A stretch of 64,000 nt of DNA, from the NCBI RefSeq assembly GCF_000972785.3, contig NZ_CP011253.3:310001-374000 (forward strand), written 5' to 3'. Shown in pieces: positions 53,086 to 63,263 of this stretch. The position numbers and the translations under genes were made by a program. The notes beneath the pieces were generated by a model. That model was not told the origin of the DNA and ran no database searches. It saw only the letters and a list, made by a program, of their open reading frames with translations. How positions within the stretch are numbered: the stretch's first letter is position 1; every line of letters begins with the position of its first letter. Source of the DNA: Pandoraea oxalativorans. GTDB taxonomy: Bacteria; Pseudomonadota; Gammaproteobacteria; Burkholderiales; Burkholderiaceae.

Positions 53086-55170
53086 ATGTCAGAACACCCG
53101 TCTGCCGCCGCCCGCGATCCGTGGGCCGAACTCAACGACCGTCAGCGTGAAGCCGTCGACTTCGGTGTAGGCGACGATGGCGCACCCGGCGGTCCGTTGC
53201 TCGTGATTGCCGGGGCGGGGTCCGGCAAGACGAGTACGCTCGCGCACCGGGTCGCGAATCTGATCGTGCGCGGCGCAGACCCCAACCGGATCCTGCTGCT
53301 CACCTTCTCGCGACGTGCCGCCGGGGAGATGGAGCGGCGCGTGGGGGCCGTATTGCAGAAGGTGCTGGGGTTGTCGTCGACACAACCGCCGTCGCTGCCG
53401 TGGGCAGGTACGTTCCATGCGATCGGCGCACGGTTGCTGCGCGATTTCGCGCCGCGTATCGGGCTATCGGACGCGTTCACCATCCATGACCGCAGCGACG
53501 CCGAGGACCTGCTCGGGTTGGTCCGGCACGACCTTGGTTTTTCCGCGACGCAGTCGCGTTTCCCGCTCAAAGGCACGTGTCTGTCGATTTATTCGCGCGT
53601 GGTGAACAGTCAGGCGCCGCTGGCCGAAGTGCTCGCCAGGCATTTCCCTTGGTGTGCGCAATGGGAAGCGCAACTCAAGCAGCTTTTCGGCGGTTATGTC
53701 GACGCGAAACAAGCGCAGCACGTGCTCGACTACGACGACCTGCTGCTGTATTGGGCCGAGACGATGGGCGCACCGGAACTAGCGCGCGAACTCGATGCCC
53801 GCTTCGATCATGTGCTCGTCGATGAGTATCAGGACACCAATCGCTTGCAGGCGCAGATTCTTCTCTCGATGAAACCGGACGGGCGCGGCCTGACCGTCGT
53901 GGGCGACGACGCGCAATCGATCTACGCGTTTCGCGCGGCGACGATCCGCAACATCCTCGATTTCCCGGGCCAGTTCGCCGAGTCGGCGCACGTGGTGACG
54001 CTGGAGCGCAATTACCGGTCGACGCAGCCGATTCTCGATGCGTCCAACGCTGTGATCGCCGAGTCGAACGAGCGTTATGCGAAGGCGTTGTGGACGGACC
54101 GGGCATCGGAGCGACTGCCGCAACTCGTCAATGTGAGCGACGAATCGGGGCAGGCGCGCTGGGTCGCCGATCAGGTGCTGGCGCAACGTGAGACCGGCAC
54201 GCGACTCACGCAACAGGCCGTGCTGTTTCGCACGGGCAGTCACAGCGCGGCGCTGGAGCTGGAACTCACGCGTCGCAATATTCCCTTCGTGAAGTTCGGC
54301 GGGTTGAAGTTTCTCGAAGCGGCGCACGTGAAGGACATGCTGTCGATCCTGCGATGGGCGCATAACCCGGCGAGCCGGTTGTCGGGTTTTCGCGTTGCGC
54401 AGTTGGTCCCCGGTATCGGGCCTGTGAGCGCCACGCGGTTGCTCGATGCCATGGCGCAGTCCGCGACACCCGCGCAGGTGCTGGTCGAGTTCAGGCCACC
54501 GTCGGGTGCCGCGACGCAGTGGCGAGCGTTCGTCGAAGTCTTCATGACGCTGCACGACGCACGGCTGGCGTGGCCGGCGGACGTGGACCTGGCGCTGCGC
54601 TGGTACGCACCGCTGCTCACCCAACGTTTCGACGACGCCGTCGTGCGTCAGGCCGATCTCGAACAACTCGCGCGTATCGCCAACACGTACGGCTCGCGCG
54701 AGCAATTCCTGACCGAGCTGACGCTCGATCCACCCGACGCTACGAGTGCGCAATCCGGTCCGCCGCTCCTCGACGAGGATTACCTGATCCTGTCGACGAT
54801 TCACAGTGCCAAGGGGCAGGAGTGGCGTTCGGTGTACGTGCTCAACGTGGTCGATGGCTGTATCCCCTCCGATATGAGCACCGGTGACGAAGAAGACATC
54901 GAGGAAGAGCGACGTCTGCTCTATGTGGCCATGACGCGTGCAAAAGAGTCGCTGCAACTCGTTGTGCCGCAGCGGTTCTACGTCCACCAGCAAACCGGAC
55001 TGGGCGATCGCCACGTGTACGGCACGCGCAGCCGTTTCGTGTCCGACAAGATGCTGCCGCTGTACGACATTTTCCCGAAGCCGCGCGAGGACGATGTGCC
55101 GCGCGGGCCGGTTGGCGACGTCGCGGTGCACATCGACGTCGCAAGGAAGCTTCGCAATGCCTGGTCCTGA
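53086..55170 (+). CDS. UvrD/Rep-family ATP-dependent DNA helicase
   Basis: A 694-aa superfamily 1A helicase. The Q-motif LNDRQREAV is at residues 16-24, Walker A GAGSGKTS with Lys48, motif II DEYQDTN with Asp246, motif III GDDAQSIYAFRAA, motif IV LERNYRST, and motifs V-VI ILSTIHSAKGQEWRSVYV and EERRLLYVAMTRAKESL. It is about 30 residues shorter than standard UvrD (around 720 aa) and closer to Rep-like or UvrD2-type helicases. It acts in 3'-5' DNA unwinding for repair or replication restart. The LexA-like box upstream fits SOS control as known for uvrD. Confidence 0.92.
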   Translation: MSEHPSAAARDPWAELNDRQREAVDFGVGDDGAPGGPLLVIAGAGSGKTSTLAHRVANLIVRGADPNRILLLTFSRRAAGEMERRVGAVLQKVLGLSSTQPPSLPWAGTFHAIGARLLRDFAPRIGLSDAFTIHDRSDAEDLLGLVRHDLGFSATQSRFPLKGTCLSIYSRVVNSQAPLAEVLARHFPWCAQWEAQLKQLFGGYVDAKQAQHVLDYDDLLLYWAETMGAPELARELDARFDHVLVDEYQDTNRLQAQILLSMKPDGRGLTVVGDDAQSIYAFRAATIRNILDFPGQFAESAHVVTLERNYRSTQPILDASNAVIAESNERYAKALWTDRASERLPQLVNVSDESGQARWVADQVLAQRETGTRLTQQAVLFRTGSHSAALELELTRRNIPFVKFGGLKFLEAAHVKDMLSILRWAHNPASRLSGFRVAQLVPGIGPVSATRLLDAMAQSATPAQVLVEFRPPSGAATQWRAFVEVFMTLHDARLAWPADVDLALRWYAPLLTQRFDDAVVRQADLEQLARIANTYGSREQFLTELTLDPPDATSAQSGPPLLDEDYLILSTIHSAKGQEWRSVYVLNVVDGCIPSDMSTGDEEDIEEERRLLYVAMTRAKESLQLVVPQRFYVHQQTGLGDRHVYGTRSRFVSDKMLPLYDIFPKPREDDVPRGPVGDVAVHIDVARKLRNAWS

Positions 55171-55654
55171 ACGTTGTCCGGACATCGTGCTGCGCGAGGC
55201 GCGTGCGTCCGATGTCGATGCGGTGACGCACCTTCTCATGCAGACGTATCGCACGACATGGGCGCCGATGCTGCGTCCGGAGGTGGCGGCGGCATTCGCC
55301 TCCGGTGAACGCACGCGAGCCTATGTGCAGGCACATTGGCCTGAATTCGTGGTGGCTGTGCCGATTGCGTCGGATGACGATATCGTCGGCATGGTGCACG
55401 TGGTGGGCGATTTCATCGATGCCCTGCACGTGACGCCGTCGCAGCAGCGACGCGGTGTCGGTGCGTTGCTGCTCGCGCACGCGGAAGCGAAAATGCGGTC
55501 GCTTGGCCACCCGCTTGCACGACTTGAAACCGACACGTTCAACGTGCAGAGCCGCGCGTTCTATATCCGCTGCGGGTATTGCGAAGTGGCTACCTATCCC
55601 GACGAGGCGTGGGACAGCGGCTTCACCACGGTACTGCTCACGAAAGCGCTTTAG
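55157..55654 (+). CDS. GNAT-family N-acetyltransferase
   Basis: A 165-aa protein with the acetyl-CoA loop QQRRGVGALLLAHAEAKMR near residue 95 and ETDTFNVQSRAFYIRCGYCEV near 122, the usual end of the GNAT fold. The substrate is unknown. The start at 55157 overlaps the end of the helicase gene by 14 bp, so translation is probably coupled to it; a functional link is not implied. Confidence 0.85.
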   Translation: MPGPERCPDIVLREARASDVDAVTHLLMQTYRTTWAPMLRPEVAAAFASGERTRAYVQAHWPEFVVAVPIASDDDIVGMVHVVGDFIDALHVTPSQQRRGVGALLLAHAEAKMRSLGHPLARLETDTFNVQSRAFYIRCGYCEVATYPDEAWDSGFTTVLLTKAL

Positions 55655-55818
55655 GTGCGGTCTTCTGCGTCGCGCGGTGTCGCGAAATCTTTCGTCACGT
55701 TTCCGATGTCAGGCGCGGAAATTTTCTAAAGTTGCCGTCTTCCGTGCATCAGGTATAGTCGCCGCATCGGCGGCGGAGCATTGCGCTCACGCTGCCCGAG
55801 GGATACCGCAGAAATGGG

Positions 55819-55851
55819 TTGTCGTGGGGTTGTCGTGGCATTGTCGTCGCG
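55819..55851. repeat. three 11-bp direct repeats upstream of the DUF4239 gene
   Basis: TTGTCGTGGGG, TTGTCGTGGCA and TTGTCGTCGCG lie head to tail 26 bp before the start at 55877. This could be a regulator site or a slippage tract in the leader. Confidence 0.5.
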
Positions 55852-55876
55852 ACGATGCAGATGCCGGGAGACAGGG

Positions 55877-56668
55877 ATGCAATGGATGGTGGATCGGATG
55901 ACGTTGCTGCCGACGGGGCTATTGCTCGTCGGCCTGGCGCTCGGCACGGCATTGCTTGCCGTTGTCGTCGCCTGGCTCGCGCGTGTCATGCTGTTCGACC
56001 GTCTTGCCGACCCGACGGAGGTGCGCGGCACGGTGGCCGATGTGGTCCACGGGAGCCTGCTGGCATTCATCGTCTTTGTGCTCGCCCACGTGTTGACCGA
56101 CGTGCGGGCCAATCTTGGTCATGCCGACGATCAGGCGTTGCACGAAGCGTCCGTGGTGCGGCGCCTTGATCGTGAGCTGAAAGCGGTGGGCGATGCCGAA
56201 GCGCAGTCGGCACGTGTGCTGCTGCGCGGCTACGTGAGCTCCGCCGTCACGGACGAATGGAAAACGCTGAGTACCGCCGATCCGGATCTTTCGCCGAGCA
56301 CCGAATCTGCGCTGACGGCGTTTGTCGGCGCCACGCGGCGCGTCATTGCGCGGCATGAAGACAGCGCGAGTTCGATTCGTACGTTGCTGGATCGGCTCGA
56401 AGAGGCGAGACAGGGGCGGTTCGAAAACGCGACGAAGACGGTGCCGGGCATGTTCTGGTGGGTCATCTCGTTGTTCCTGCTCGCGGCGATGGCGATGAAC
56501 GGCCGTTATCCGGGGACGTGGAAAAGCAATCTCATCATCGCGATTCACATGGGCGCGATCGGCATGGTGGTCGCACTGATCGTGAATCTGGATGAGCCGT
56601 TTCGTGGGGCCTCGGGTATTTCGCCCGCGCCATTGGCGAAGTCGGTGGGAATCGTGGTGCCGCGCTGA
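55877..56668 (+). CDS. DUF4239 (bestrophin-like) membrane protein
   Basis: A 263-aa inner-membrane protein. Hydrophobic segments are near residues 11-35 and 55-75 at the N-terminus, and 190-207 and 220-240 at the C-terminus, with a soluble stretch between them; DEPFRG near the end is a family mark. DUF4239 proteins are distantly like bestrophin channels; their role in bacteria is unknown. The ATG at 55877 follows GGGAG/CAGGGATGCA-type sequence; the frame is open back to 55781. Confidence 0.75.
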   Translation: MQWMVDRMTLLPTGLLLVGLALGTALLAVVVAWLARVMLFDRLADPTEVRGTVADVVHGSLLAFIVFVLAHVLTDVRANLGHADDQALHEASVVRRLDRELKAVGDAEAQSARVLLRGYVSSAVTDEWKTLSTADPDLSPSTESALTAFVGATRRVIARHEDSASSIRTLLDRLEEARQGRFENATKTVPGMFWWVISLFLLAAMAMNGRYPGTWKSNLIIAIHMGAIGMVVALIVNLDEPFRGASGISPAPLAKSVGIVVPR

Positions 56669-56777
56669 GGTCCTGACGCCCCGAGGCATTGAAGCGTCGG
56701 CACTCGACGCTCGCGCAGGGTGTCGCAGGCGCGGCTGCGCGCGGCAGTCGTAGGCAGGAATGCAGGAGAAGAGAACG

Positions 56778-57059
56778 ATGTTGTCGAATGTGCCAGCGGC
56801 GTCGGCGGAATCGACGCCCGAAATCGAGGCGTTTCGCCCCGGTGTCTACCGTCACTACAAGGGGAATTGCTATCTCGCGCTCGGCATTGCCCGTGCCGAC
56901 GAGACGAACGAACCTGTCGTCGTCTACACACGGCTCTATCCGCGTGAGGGCTTGCCGATGAGCACGCGGCTGCTGCGCATCTGGAACGAACCGGTGATGA
57001 CCGAGAGCGGCCCGGTGCCGCGCTTCACGTACATCGGTCATACGACGCCGGCGGCGTGA
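56778..57059 (+). CDS. DUF1653 protein
   Basis: A 93-aa protein with the DUF1653 block PGVYRHYKGNCYLALGIARADETNEPVVVYTRLY at about residues 22-55; the family is small, cytosolic and of unknown function. The ATG at 56778 follows AGGAGA, whereas the ATG at 56760 would place this ribosome binding site inside the gene. It stands alone on the plus strand. Confidence 0.83.
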   Translation: MLSNVPAASAESTPEIEAFRPGVYRHYKGNCYLALGIARADETNEPVVVYTRLYPREGLPMSTRLLRIWNEPVMTESGPVPRFTYIGHTTPAA

Positions 57060-57177
57060 CGGATTCGCTCGCTGCGCACCGTCGAAGACCGTATGGCGAT
57101 GGCCCGACCTCTCAACTGACAGAACTCACCCGAACCGCCGGTATTTCCGGCACCTAGCCCCTCTCAGGACGCCCCCC

Positions 57178-57519
57178 ATGACGACGTTTCATACGATGAG
57201 CCGAAAGGCCATCGCGACCCCTCACGCCCATACGGCCCGTACGACTGACGCGAGCGATGCATTCGCCCTCCGTCACCCCCGCCGTGCGGTGGATTTTGAC
57301 GATTCGGACCTCGGCGGTCGACAGGCATCGAAGCCCGCTCCGCGCAATTTGCGTCGTTGGTGGGCGCTGTTCGCGATTCTGCCGTTCGTGACGTCGGTGG
57401 CGGGATGTGGCTTGCTGGCGGCACCGTGCCGTGTGGTGTCGGCGGGCCTGAAGATCATTCCGGGGGTGGGAGGCGCGCTCGCGACACCGACGGATGCGTG
57501 CGCGGCCGCGATCGACTGA
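57178..57519 (+). CDS. DUF6726-like putative lipoprotein
   Basis: A 113-aa frame whose last 40 residues, CGLLAAPCRVVSAGLKIIPGVGG and TDACAAAID, match a small burkholderial lipoprotein family of unknown function. Cys77 in SVAGCG is the likely lipidation site. The first 58 residues are unusual for such a protein; a TTG at about residue 58 (MRRWWALFAILPF) would give a normal lipoprotein signal, so the true start may be about 57349. No strong ribosome binding site decides this. Confidence 0.65.
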   Translation: MTTFHTMSRKAIATPHAHTARTTDASDAFALRHPRRAVDFDDSDLGGRQASKPAPRNLRRWWALFAILPFVTSVAGCGLLAAPCRVVSAGLKIIPGVGGALATPTDACAAAID

Positions 57520-57550
57520 TCGCAGAAGCTGAGCGCAGAAATCGCTCGCA

Positions 57551-57582
57551 GAAAAAAAGAAAGCCCGCGCGTTGCGGGCTTA
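57551..57582 (-). terminator. terminator between the DUF6726-like and lipase genes
   Basis: Arms AAGCCCGC and GCGGGCTT around GCGTT. On the minus strand it is followed by TTTCTTTTTTTC, a good T-run; on the plus strand it is weak. The rest of 57583-57785 shows no gene. Confidence 0.65.
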
Positions 57583-57785
57583 ATCCATATCAGGAGGAGA
57601 CATGGAGGAGACGAATTCAGTATAGGGTGATGTGTTGCATCGCACCATATGTATTTTTACGTAAGCGTCCTCATGTTGCGTAGGCGCAACGAAAAATAAA
57701 GTATCAATAAATCAATGACTTGTTTCGATGCATTCCAACGATGCGCCTTCGTCTCGCTCGGTCGTTTCCCGAGTCGTTCCTCTAG

Positions 57786-58958
57786 TTATTGTGCGCTTGC
57801 ACGCCTTTTCGCCGACATCAGTTGCAGAACGAACGGCACCGAGTCGCGCAGGGACGGGTTGACCGTCGCATCGTGATCGAGGCCGTCGTACACGCGCACG
57901 GCGGTCTTCGTGCCCGCCTTGGCGACATCCCGTGCGAATGCCTTTTGCATGATGACCGGCACGTCGATGTCCTGCGTTCCCATGCCGATGAATACAGGAT
58001 GTTTGAGACTGAGCGTCGGATAGCGCAGCGATGGCATTTGGCTGTCCAGCAGCTTCTGGACACCCGGCTGCATGCTGTTCCCGGCGTTCAGACCCGCGGC
58101 TGTCGAGCGATCGGTCAGTGCATCGATACACAGCGTGCGGGCCTCATCAAGCACCGATAACGCCTGCGCAGAGAAGTACTTCGCGGGATTCGGCGACGGA
58201 TTGTGGTCGGCTGCCGAGAGGAAGAGGTACATCGCGTACGGAATCTTCGGGTCCGGTGCGCCCGGATCGGGCTGACCCGCAAAGAGGGTGGCAGCGGACG
58301 TCTGTGCGTTGAAATACGGCGTGCCGGTGAGAACGGTGGCGATCACTTTCACGTCCGGGGCGTACGTCGGTTGAAAGCCCGCTGCGGCGAACGCTGCGTG
58401 GGCCCCTTGCGATTGCCCGACGAAGATCACACGGTTCTGCAATGGAAAGACGCTGCGGGCGGCGAGCAGGCTGTCCAGCACGCTATACGCCTCGGCGCGG
58501 GCATGCAGATAGTGATGCAGCCCTTGCGAGCCAAGGCCCGCATAGTCGGGAGCGACGACGGCAAAGCCGAGCGACAGCCAGGTGCCGAGATACTGAATAT
58601 CGCGGGTGCTGCGCACGTTGAGCGACGGCGCGCACTTGCTGGCAATGCCGACCGTGCCGTGGGCCCAGACCACGACCGGCCAACCGCCGGGTGGTGTCGG
58701 CCCCTTGGGCAGGAAGACTGCGCCCGTGTCTTCGCGGGCCTCGATGCCACCGACGCCGTCGATGGAGCTGTAACGGATGCTGAATTGCTCGCCGGCTTCG
58801 GGGAGCCCGTAGTCGGCCGTCAGCGGCTGTCGCTCGACCATCGCGCCGTGCGGAATGGTGACGGGCGCGGCCTCGGGCGTGATCGCGTGTGCGGCGCGAC
58901 CGATAACCAGACTGGCGAACAGGGCGGCACTGACATAGCGCCACAGGCGAATGAACAT
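57786..58958 (-). CDS. secreted alpha/beta-hydrolase (secretory-lipase family)
   Basis: A 390-aa protein with a signal peptide ending RAAHA near residue 25. VVVWAHGTVGIASKCAPS near residue 95 precedes the nucleophile Ser in VGQSQGAHAAF near 182; a catalytic Asp/His pair is likely in GTQDIDVP and DGLDHDATVNP. The pattern matches secretory lipases and related esterases (LIP family). The start at 58958 follows GAGGA. It should act on esters or lipids outside the cytoplasm. Confidence 0.85.
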   Translation of the reverse strand: MFIRLWRYVSAALFASLVIGRAAHAITPEAAPVTIPHGAMVERQPLTADYGLPEAGEQFSIRYSSIDGVGGIEAREDTGAVFLPKGPTPPGGWPVVVWAHGTVGIASKCAPSLNVRSTRDIQYLGTWLSLGFAVVAPDYAGLGSQGLHHYLHARAEAYSVLDSLLAARSVFPLQNRVIFVGQSQGAHAAFAAAGFQPTYAPDVKVIATVLTGTPYFNAQTSAATLFAGQPDPGAPDPKIPYAMYLFLSAADHNPSPNPAKYFSAQALSVLDEARTLCIDALTDRSTAAGLNAGNSMQPGVQKLLDSQMPSLRYPTLSLKHPVFIGMGTQDIDVPVIMQKAFARDVAKAGTKTAVRVYDGLDHDATVNPSLRDSVPFVLQLMSAKRRASAQ

Positions 58959-59097
58959 GTTGAACTGTCCTCGTATCGGGTGATGCGTCCGAAGCTTGGG
59001 CGGGCAGCGCTTGCGCATTGCCCGGGCGCCTGCTGCTGTTGCGTGTACCAATACGGGTGACGTTACACCGTCCTCCCAGGAAAGTCTCGATCCGACG

Positions 59098-60498
59098 TCA
59101 GCCCTGAGAGGCGTGCGACGCGTTCTGGGCTTCGGAGGCGGCCTGCTCGGCCTCGCGCCATGCGCGGCGCGAGCGACGCATGCGGCGCAACGCCAGCGAC
59201 GTCATCGTAATCCAGCCGAACGGGCGCGGATCCACCAGCATGCTCACCGCACGCGCGTAATCGAGCACCAGGCCCGGTGTCCAGGCCATCGTCTTCGCTC
59301 GCTTGCGCAGTTGGGCCGCCACCCACAGTTCGGGCGTGAGCCACAGGCGGACGAACGTCCACCAGCCAGCGTCACCGCCGTCGTGCAGCTGTCCCACACG
59401 GCCCTCGATCGCGGCTTCGAGCGCTTTGGCCACACTGCTTGAACAGTTACGGTGCGTGAGGTTATAGGTGGTGTTCTGCCGATACGTCTGCCAGAAAGCG
59501 CTCAATTGCTGCGGGCTGTAATTGCGAATGCGCACCTTGACCGTCGACGGGCACCACGCTTTCGATTCCGTGGCGTAGTCCGGCTGGAAGGTGCCGGGCA
59601 CGTCGTTCTCGCGCGTTGCGCGCAGCAACTGTCCGAACTGGTCCGGCGAGCGGTCGATTTCCTTAGCGGGGTACAGGCTCACGTACACGCCTTCGTGACT
59701 CTCCAGCGCCGCATGTCCCGTCGAAATGACGCCGTTCTTGTCAACGGCCGCAATGTAGCGATCGATGACCGGATGACGGCGTGCCGGTGCCTTGGACGAC
59801 CCCGAAGGCGTCCACACGTGCACCGTGAGCGCTGGCTCGGAGTCGGCGGGTGGGCCGTCCCAGCGGGGTGCACGGGGGCGCTCGCTCCACAGGCGGCGCT
59901 TGTCCTCGGGGCTGCCGAGAATCTGTTCGACGCGGAAATCGCTGCGCATGCGACGCGCCCGCATGGCCAGCACGAGCACGTTCCACCCGGTGAAGACGAG
60001 TCCGAGCCCGATGGCGTACGGCAGCGTGCCCTTGTAGTGCGTCGGGTACGGCTGATAGAAGAAGATCGCGACGACGATTTCCAGCGCACCGCCGGCAATC
60101 GCCCATGCCCAGCGCGGATAGCGCACCACATACGCTGCGATGCATTGCAGCAGGCCGTCGGCGAAGAACAGCGTGCCGAAGAGCATCGACAACCAGAAGT
60201 TGCCGTTGTGCTGATCGAACAGCAGGACCAGCAGTGCCGCGACGGTAAAGGTGCCGCCTTTGAGTCCCCGTACGAGGCGCTGACCGCCCACCCCGATGGT
60301 GGCGATAGCGAGCGTCGCCAGTCCTTCGAGCAGCAGCAGCCACGCGAAGATCTTGAGTGGGAAGTGCACGACGCCGTCGAGTGCGTCGACGATCAACGCC
60401 ATGCCGAAGGCGAAGAAGATTGCGCCGATCCAGATCAGCGCTCTGGCCCGGCGACGCAAATAATTCACGCCGAGCAATAACAGAATCAGACGTACCAA
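59098..60498 (-). CDS. HdeD-like membrane protein fused to a cysteine-peptidase-like domain
   Basis: A protein of about 466 aa. Residues 1-185 contain about six hydrophobic segments in the HdeD/DUF308 manner. After a linker, the C-terminal part has GHAALESHEGVYVSLYPAKE and YNLTHRNCSSSVAKALEAA, i.e. a His block followed by an Asn-Cys block as in permuted papain-like/NlpC-type peptidases such as DUF4105. The start is unusual: no ATG fits well, and a TTG at 60498 behind GGAG is the best choice, giving VRLILLLLGVN as the first segment; a TTG at 60573 is an alternative. The function is unknown. Confidence 0.68.
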   Translation of the reverse strand: MVRLILLLLGVNYLRRRARALIWIGAIFFAFGMALIVDALDGVVHFPLKIFAWLLLLEGLATLAIATIGVGGQRLVRGLKGGTFTVAALLVLLFDQHNGNFWLSMLFGTLFFADGLLQCIAAYVVRYPRWAWAIAGGALEIVVAIFFYQPYPTHYKGTLPYAIGLGLVFTGWNVLVLAMRARRMRSDFRVEQILGSPEDKRRLWSERPRAPRWDGPPADSEPALTVHVWTPSGSSKAPARRHPVIDRYIAAVDKNGVISTGHAALESHEGVYVSLYPAKEIDRSPDQFGQLLRATRENDVPGTFQPDYATESKAWCPSTVKVRIRNYSPQQLSAFWQTYRQNTTYNLTHRNCSSSVAKALEAAIEGRVGQLHDGGDAGWWTFVRLWLTPELWVAAQLRKRAKTMAWTPGLVLDYARAVSMLVDPRPFGWITMTSLALRRMRRSRRAWREAEQAASEAQNASHASQG

Positions 60499-60643
60499 CG
60501 CAGGGTCTCCGACGCATGCGCGCGCCCCGGGGTCCAGGGCCGACGCGCACCCCGATCGCGGGGAGGGTTTCAATTAATTTGGGATGCGGCCTATTTTTGT
60601 TCGCATTTTCGCTCGTATATTAGCGCGTCACTCGTGACAGGCC

Positions 60644-60682
60644 AAAAACAAAGGCGGCGCGCTCCTTTCGGGGCGCGCCGCC
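60644..60682 (-). terminator. Rho-independent terminator of argG
   Basis: Perfect 10-bp arms GGCGGCGCGC and GCGCGCCGCC on the minus strand, followed by TTTGTTTTT. It lies 58 bp after the argG stop. Confidence 0.9.
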
Positions 60683-60740
60683 TGTTGCAACAGGTAACAC
60701 GTGGCGCACCGCCCTCGCGAGCGATGCGCCGGATGACTGC

Positions 60741-62096
<1,356 letters not shown>

Positions 62097-62250
62097 TTAA
62101 CCTGTCAAGTATCCCCGTCCGGGCTATGGATGGTCAAGTCTGATGGCCTTTTGGGCGCGATCCGATCATGCCTTATCCGCTATTCATGCCCCATGCCGCT
62201 CGGATTCCCGCACGCCGGGACAACATTCCCACGCTGTCATCCTTCGCCGT

Positions 62251-63147
62251 TCACCACTGCGTGCCCGCGACGCCGCACGCGGCCGCCAGAAAGTCCGAAA
62301 ACGCCCGGATCACGAGTGAAGCCTGACGATGCTGCGGGTAGACGACATAAATCGACGACGGCGGCGGCTCGAAGTCGTCGAGCACCGTCACGAGACGACC
62401 GCCCAGCAAGGCGGGGGCGACGATAAACACCGGCAGCCACGTCACGCCCAGCCCGGCGACTGCGGCATCGCGCGCCAGCTCGCCGTTGTTCACGCGAAGC
62501 CGTCCGGCCACCGGAATCTCGAGCGGCTGCCCGTCGCGCGCGTAATGCCAGCTCACGCGCTGGCTGTGACCGTAGGGCAGCAACGTGTGATCGCTCAGAT
62601 CTTCGGGCGTCTGCGGCGCACCGTGGGTTTCGAGATAGCGCGGACTGACGCACGTGACCATGCGCATGGGCGCGACCGTGCGGGCGATCAGCGACGAGTC
62701 GGCCAGCGCGCCGATGCGCACCGCCACGTCGTAGCCTTCGCCGACGATGTCCACCGTGCGGTCGTTCAGTTCGAGTTCGATGGTGACGTCGGGATACGTC
62801 GTGAGAAACGACGGAATCGCCGAGCTGAGGAACATCGTGCCGAACGACATCGGGGCAGAGACCCGCAAGTTGCCGCGCGGACGCTCTCCCTGACTGCTCA
62901 CCGCCAGATTCGCGGCTTCCACCTCTTCGAGGATGCGCCGGGCGCGCTCGTAATAAACCCGGCCGAGGTCGGTCACGGCCAGTCGCCGGGTCGTACGCAA
63001 TAGCAGACGTACCCCGAGCGATTGCTCCAGCGAGGAGATGCGGCGGCTCACGAACTGCTTCGAGAGGCCGAGTTTCGCCGCCGCGCCGGTAAAGCTCATG
63101 GCGTCCACGGCGCTGACGAAGATGCGCATGTCGTCGAGCAGGTCCAT
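62251..63147 (-). CDS. LysR-family transcriptional regulator
   Basis: A 298-aa regulator. The N-terminal helix-turn-helix is FVSAVDAMSFTGAAAKLGLSKQFVSRRISSLEQSLGVRLLLRTTRR at residues 8-53; the co-inducer domain starts near residue 90 with GNLRVSAPMSFG. The start at 63147 gives MDLLDDMRIF, standard for the family; a long open frame to 63654 runs into the transporter gene. It resembles the DhcR/CrgA-like group by eye. It may control the neighbouring DMT transporter gene, which lies upstream on the same strand. Confidence 0.93.
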   Translation of the reverse strand: MDLLDDMRIFVSAVDAMSFTGAAAKLGLSKQFVSRRISSLEQSLGVRLLLRTTRRLAVTDLGRVYYERARRILEEVEAANLAVSSQGERPRGNLRVSAPMSFGTMFLSSAIPSFLTTYPDVTIELELNDRTVDIVGEGYDVAVRIGALADSSLIARTVAPMRMVTCVSPRYLETHGAPQTPEDLSDHTLLPYGHSQRVSWHYARDGQPLEIPVAGRLRVNNGELARDAAVAGLGVTWLPVFIVAPALLGGRLVTVLDDFEPPPSSIYVVYPQHRQASLVIRAFSDFLAAACGVAGTQW

Positions 63148-63263
63148 CGGCAGGATTTCCGTCGTCAAAATAAGGATGGGTGACAACGAGCGCACTTCGA
63201 TGCGCATTGTCACCCTGAGAAAGACAATCTTAGCCGAGATGGCCGCCGAGTTCGCGACTGAAG

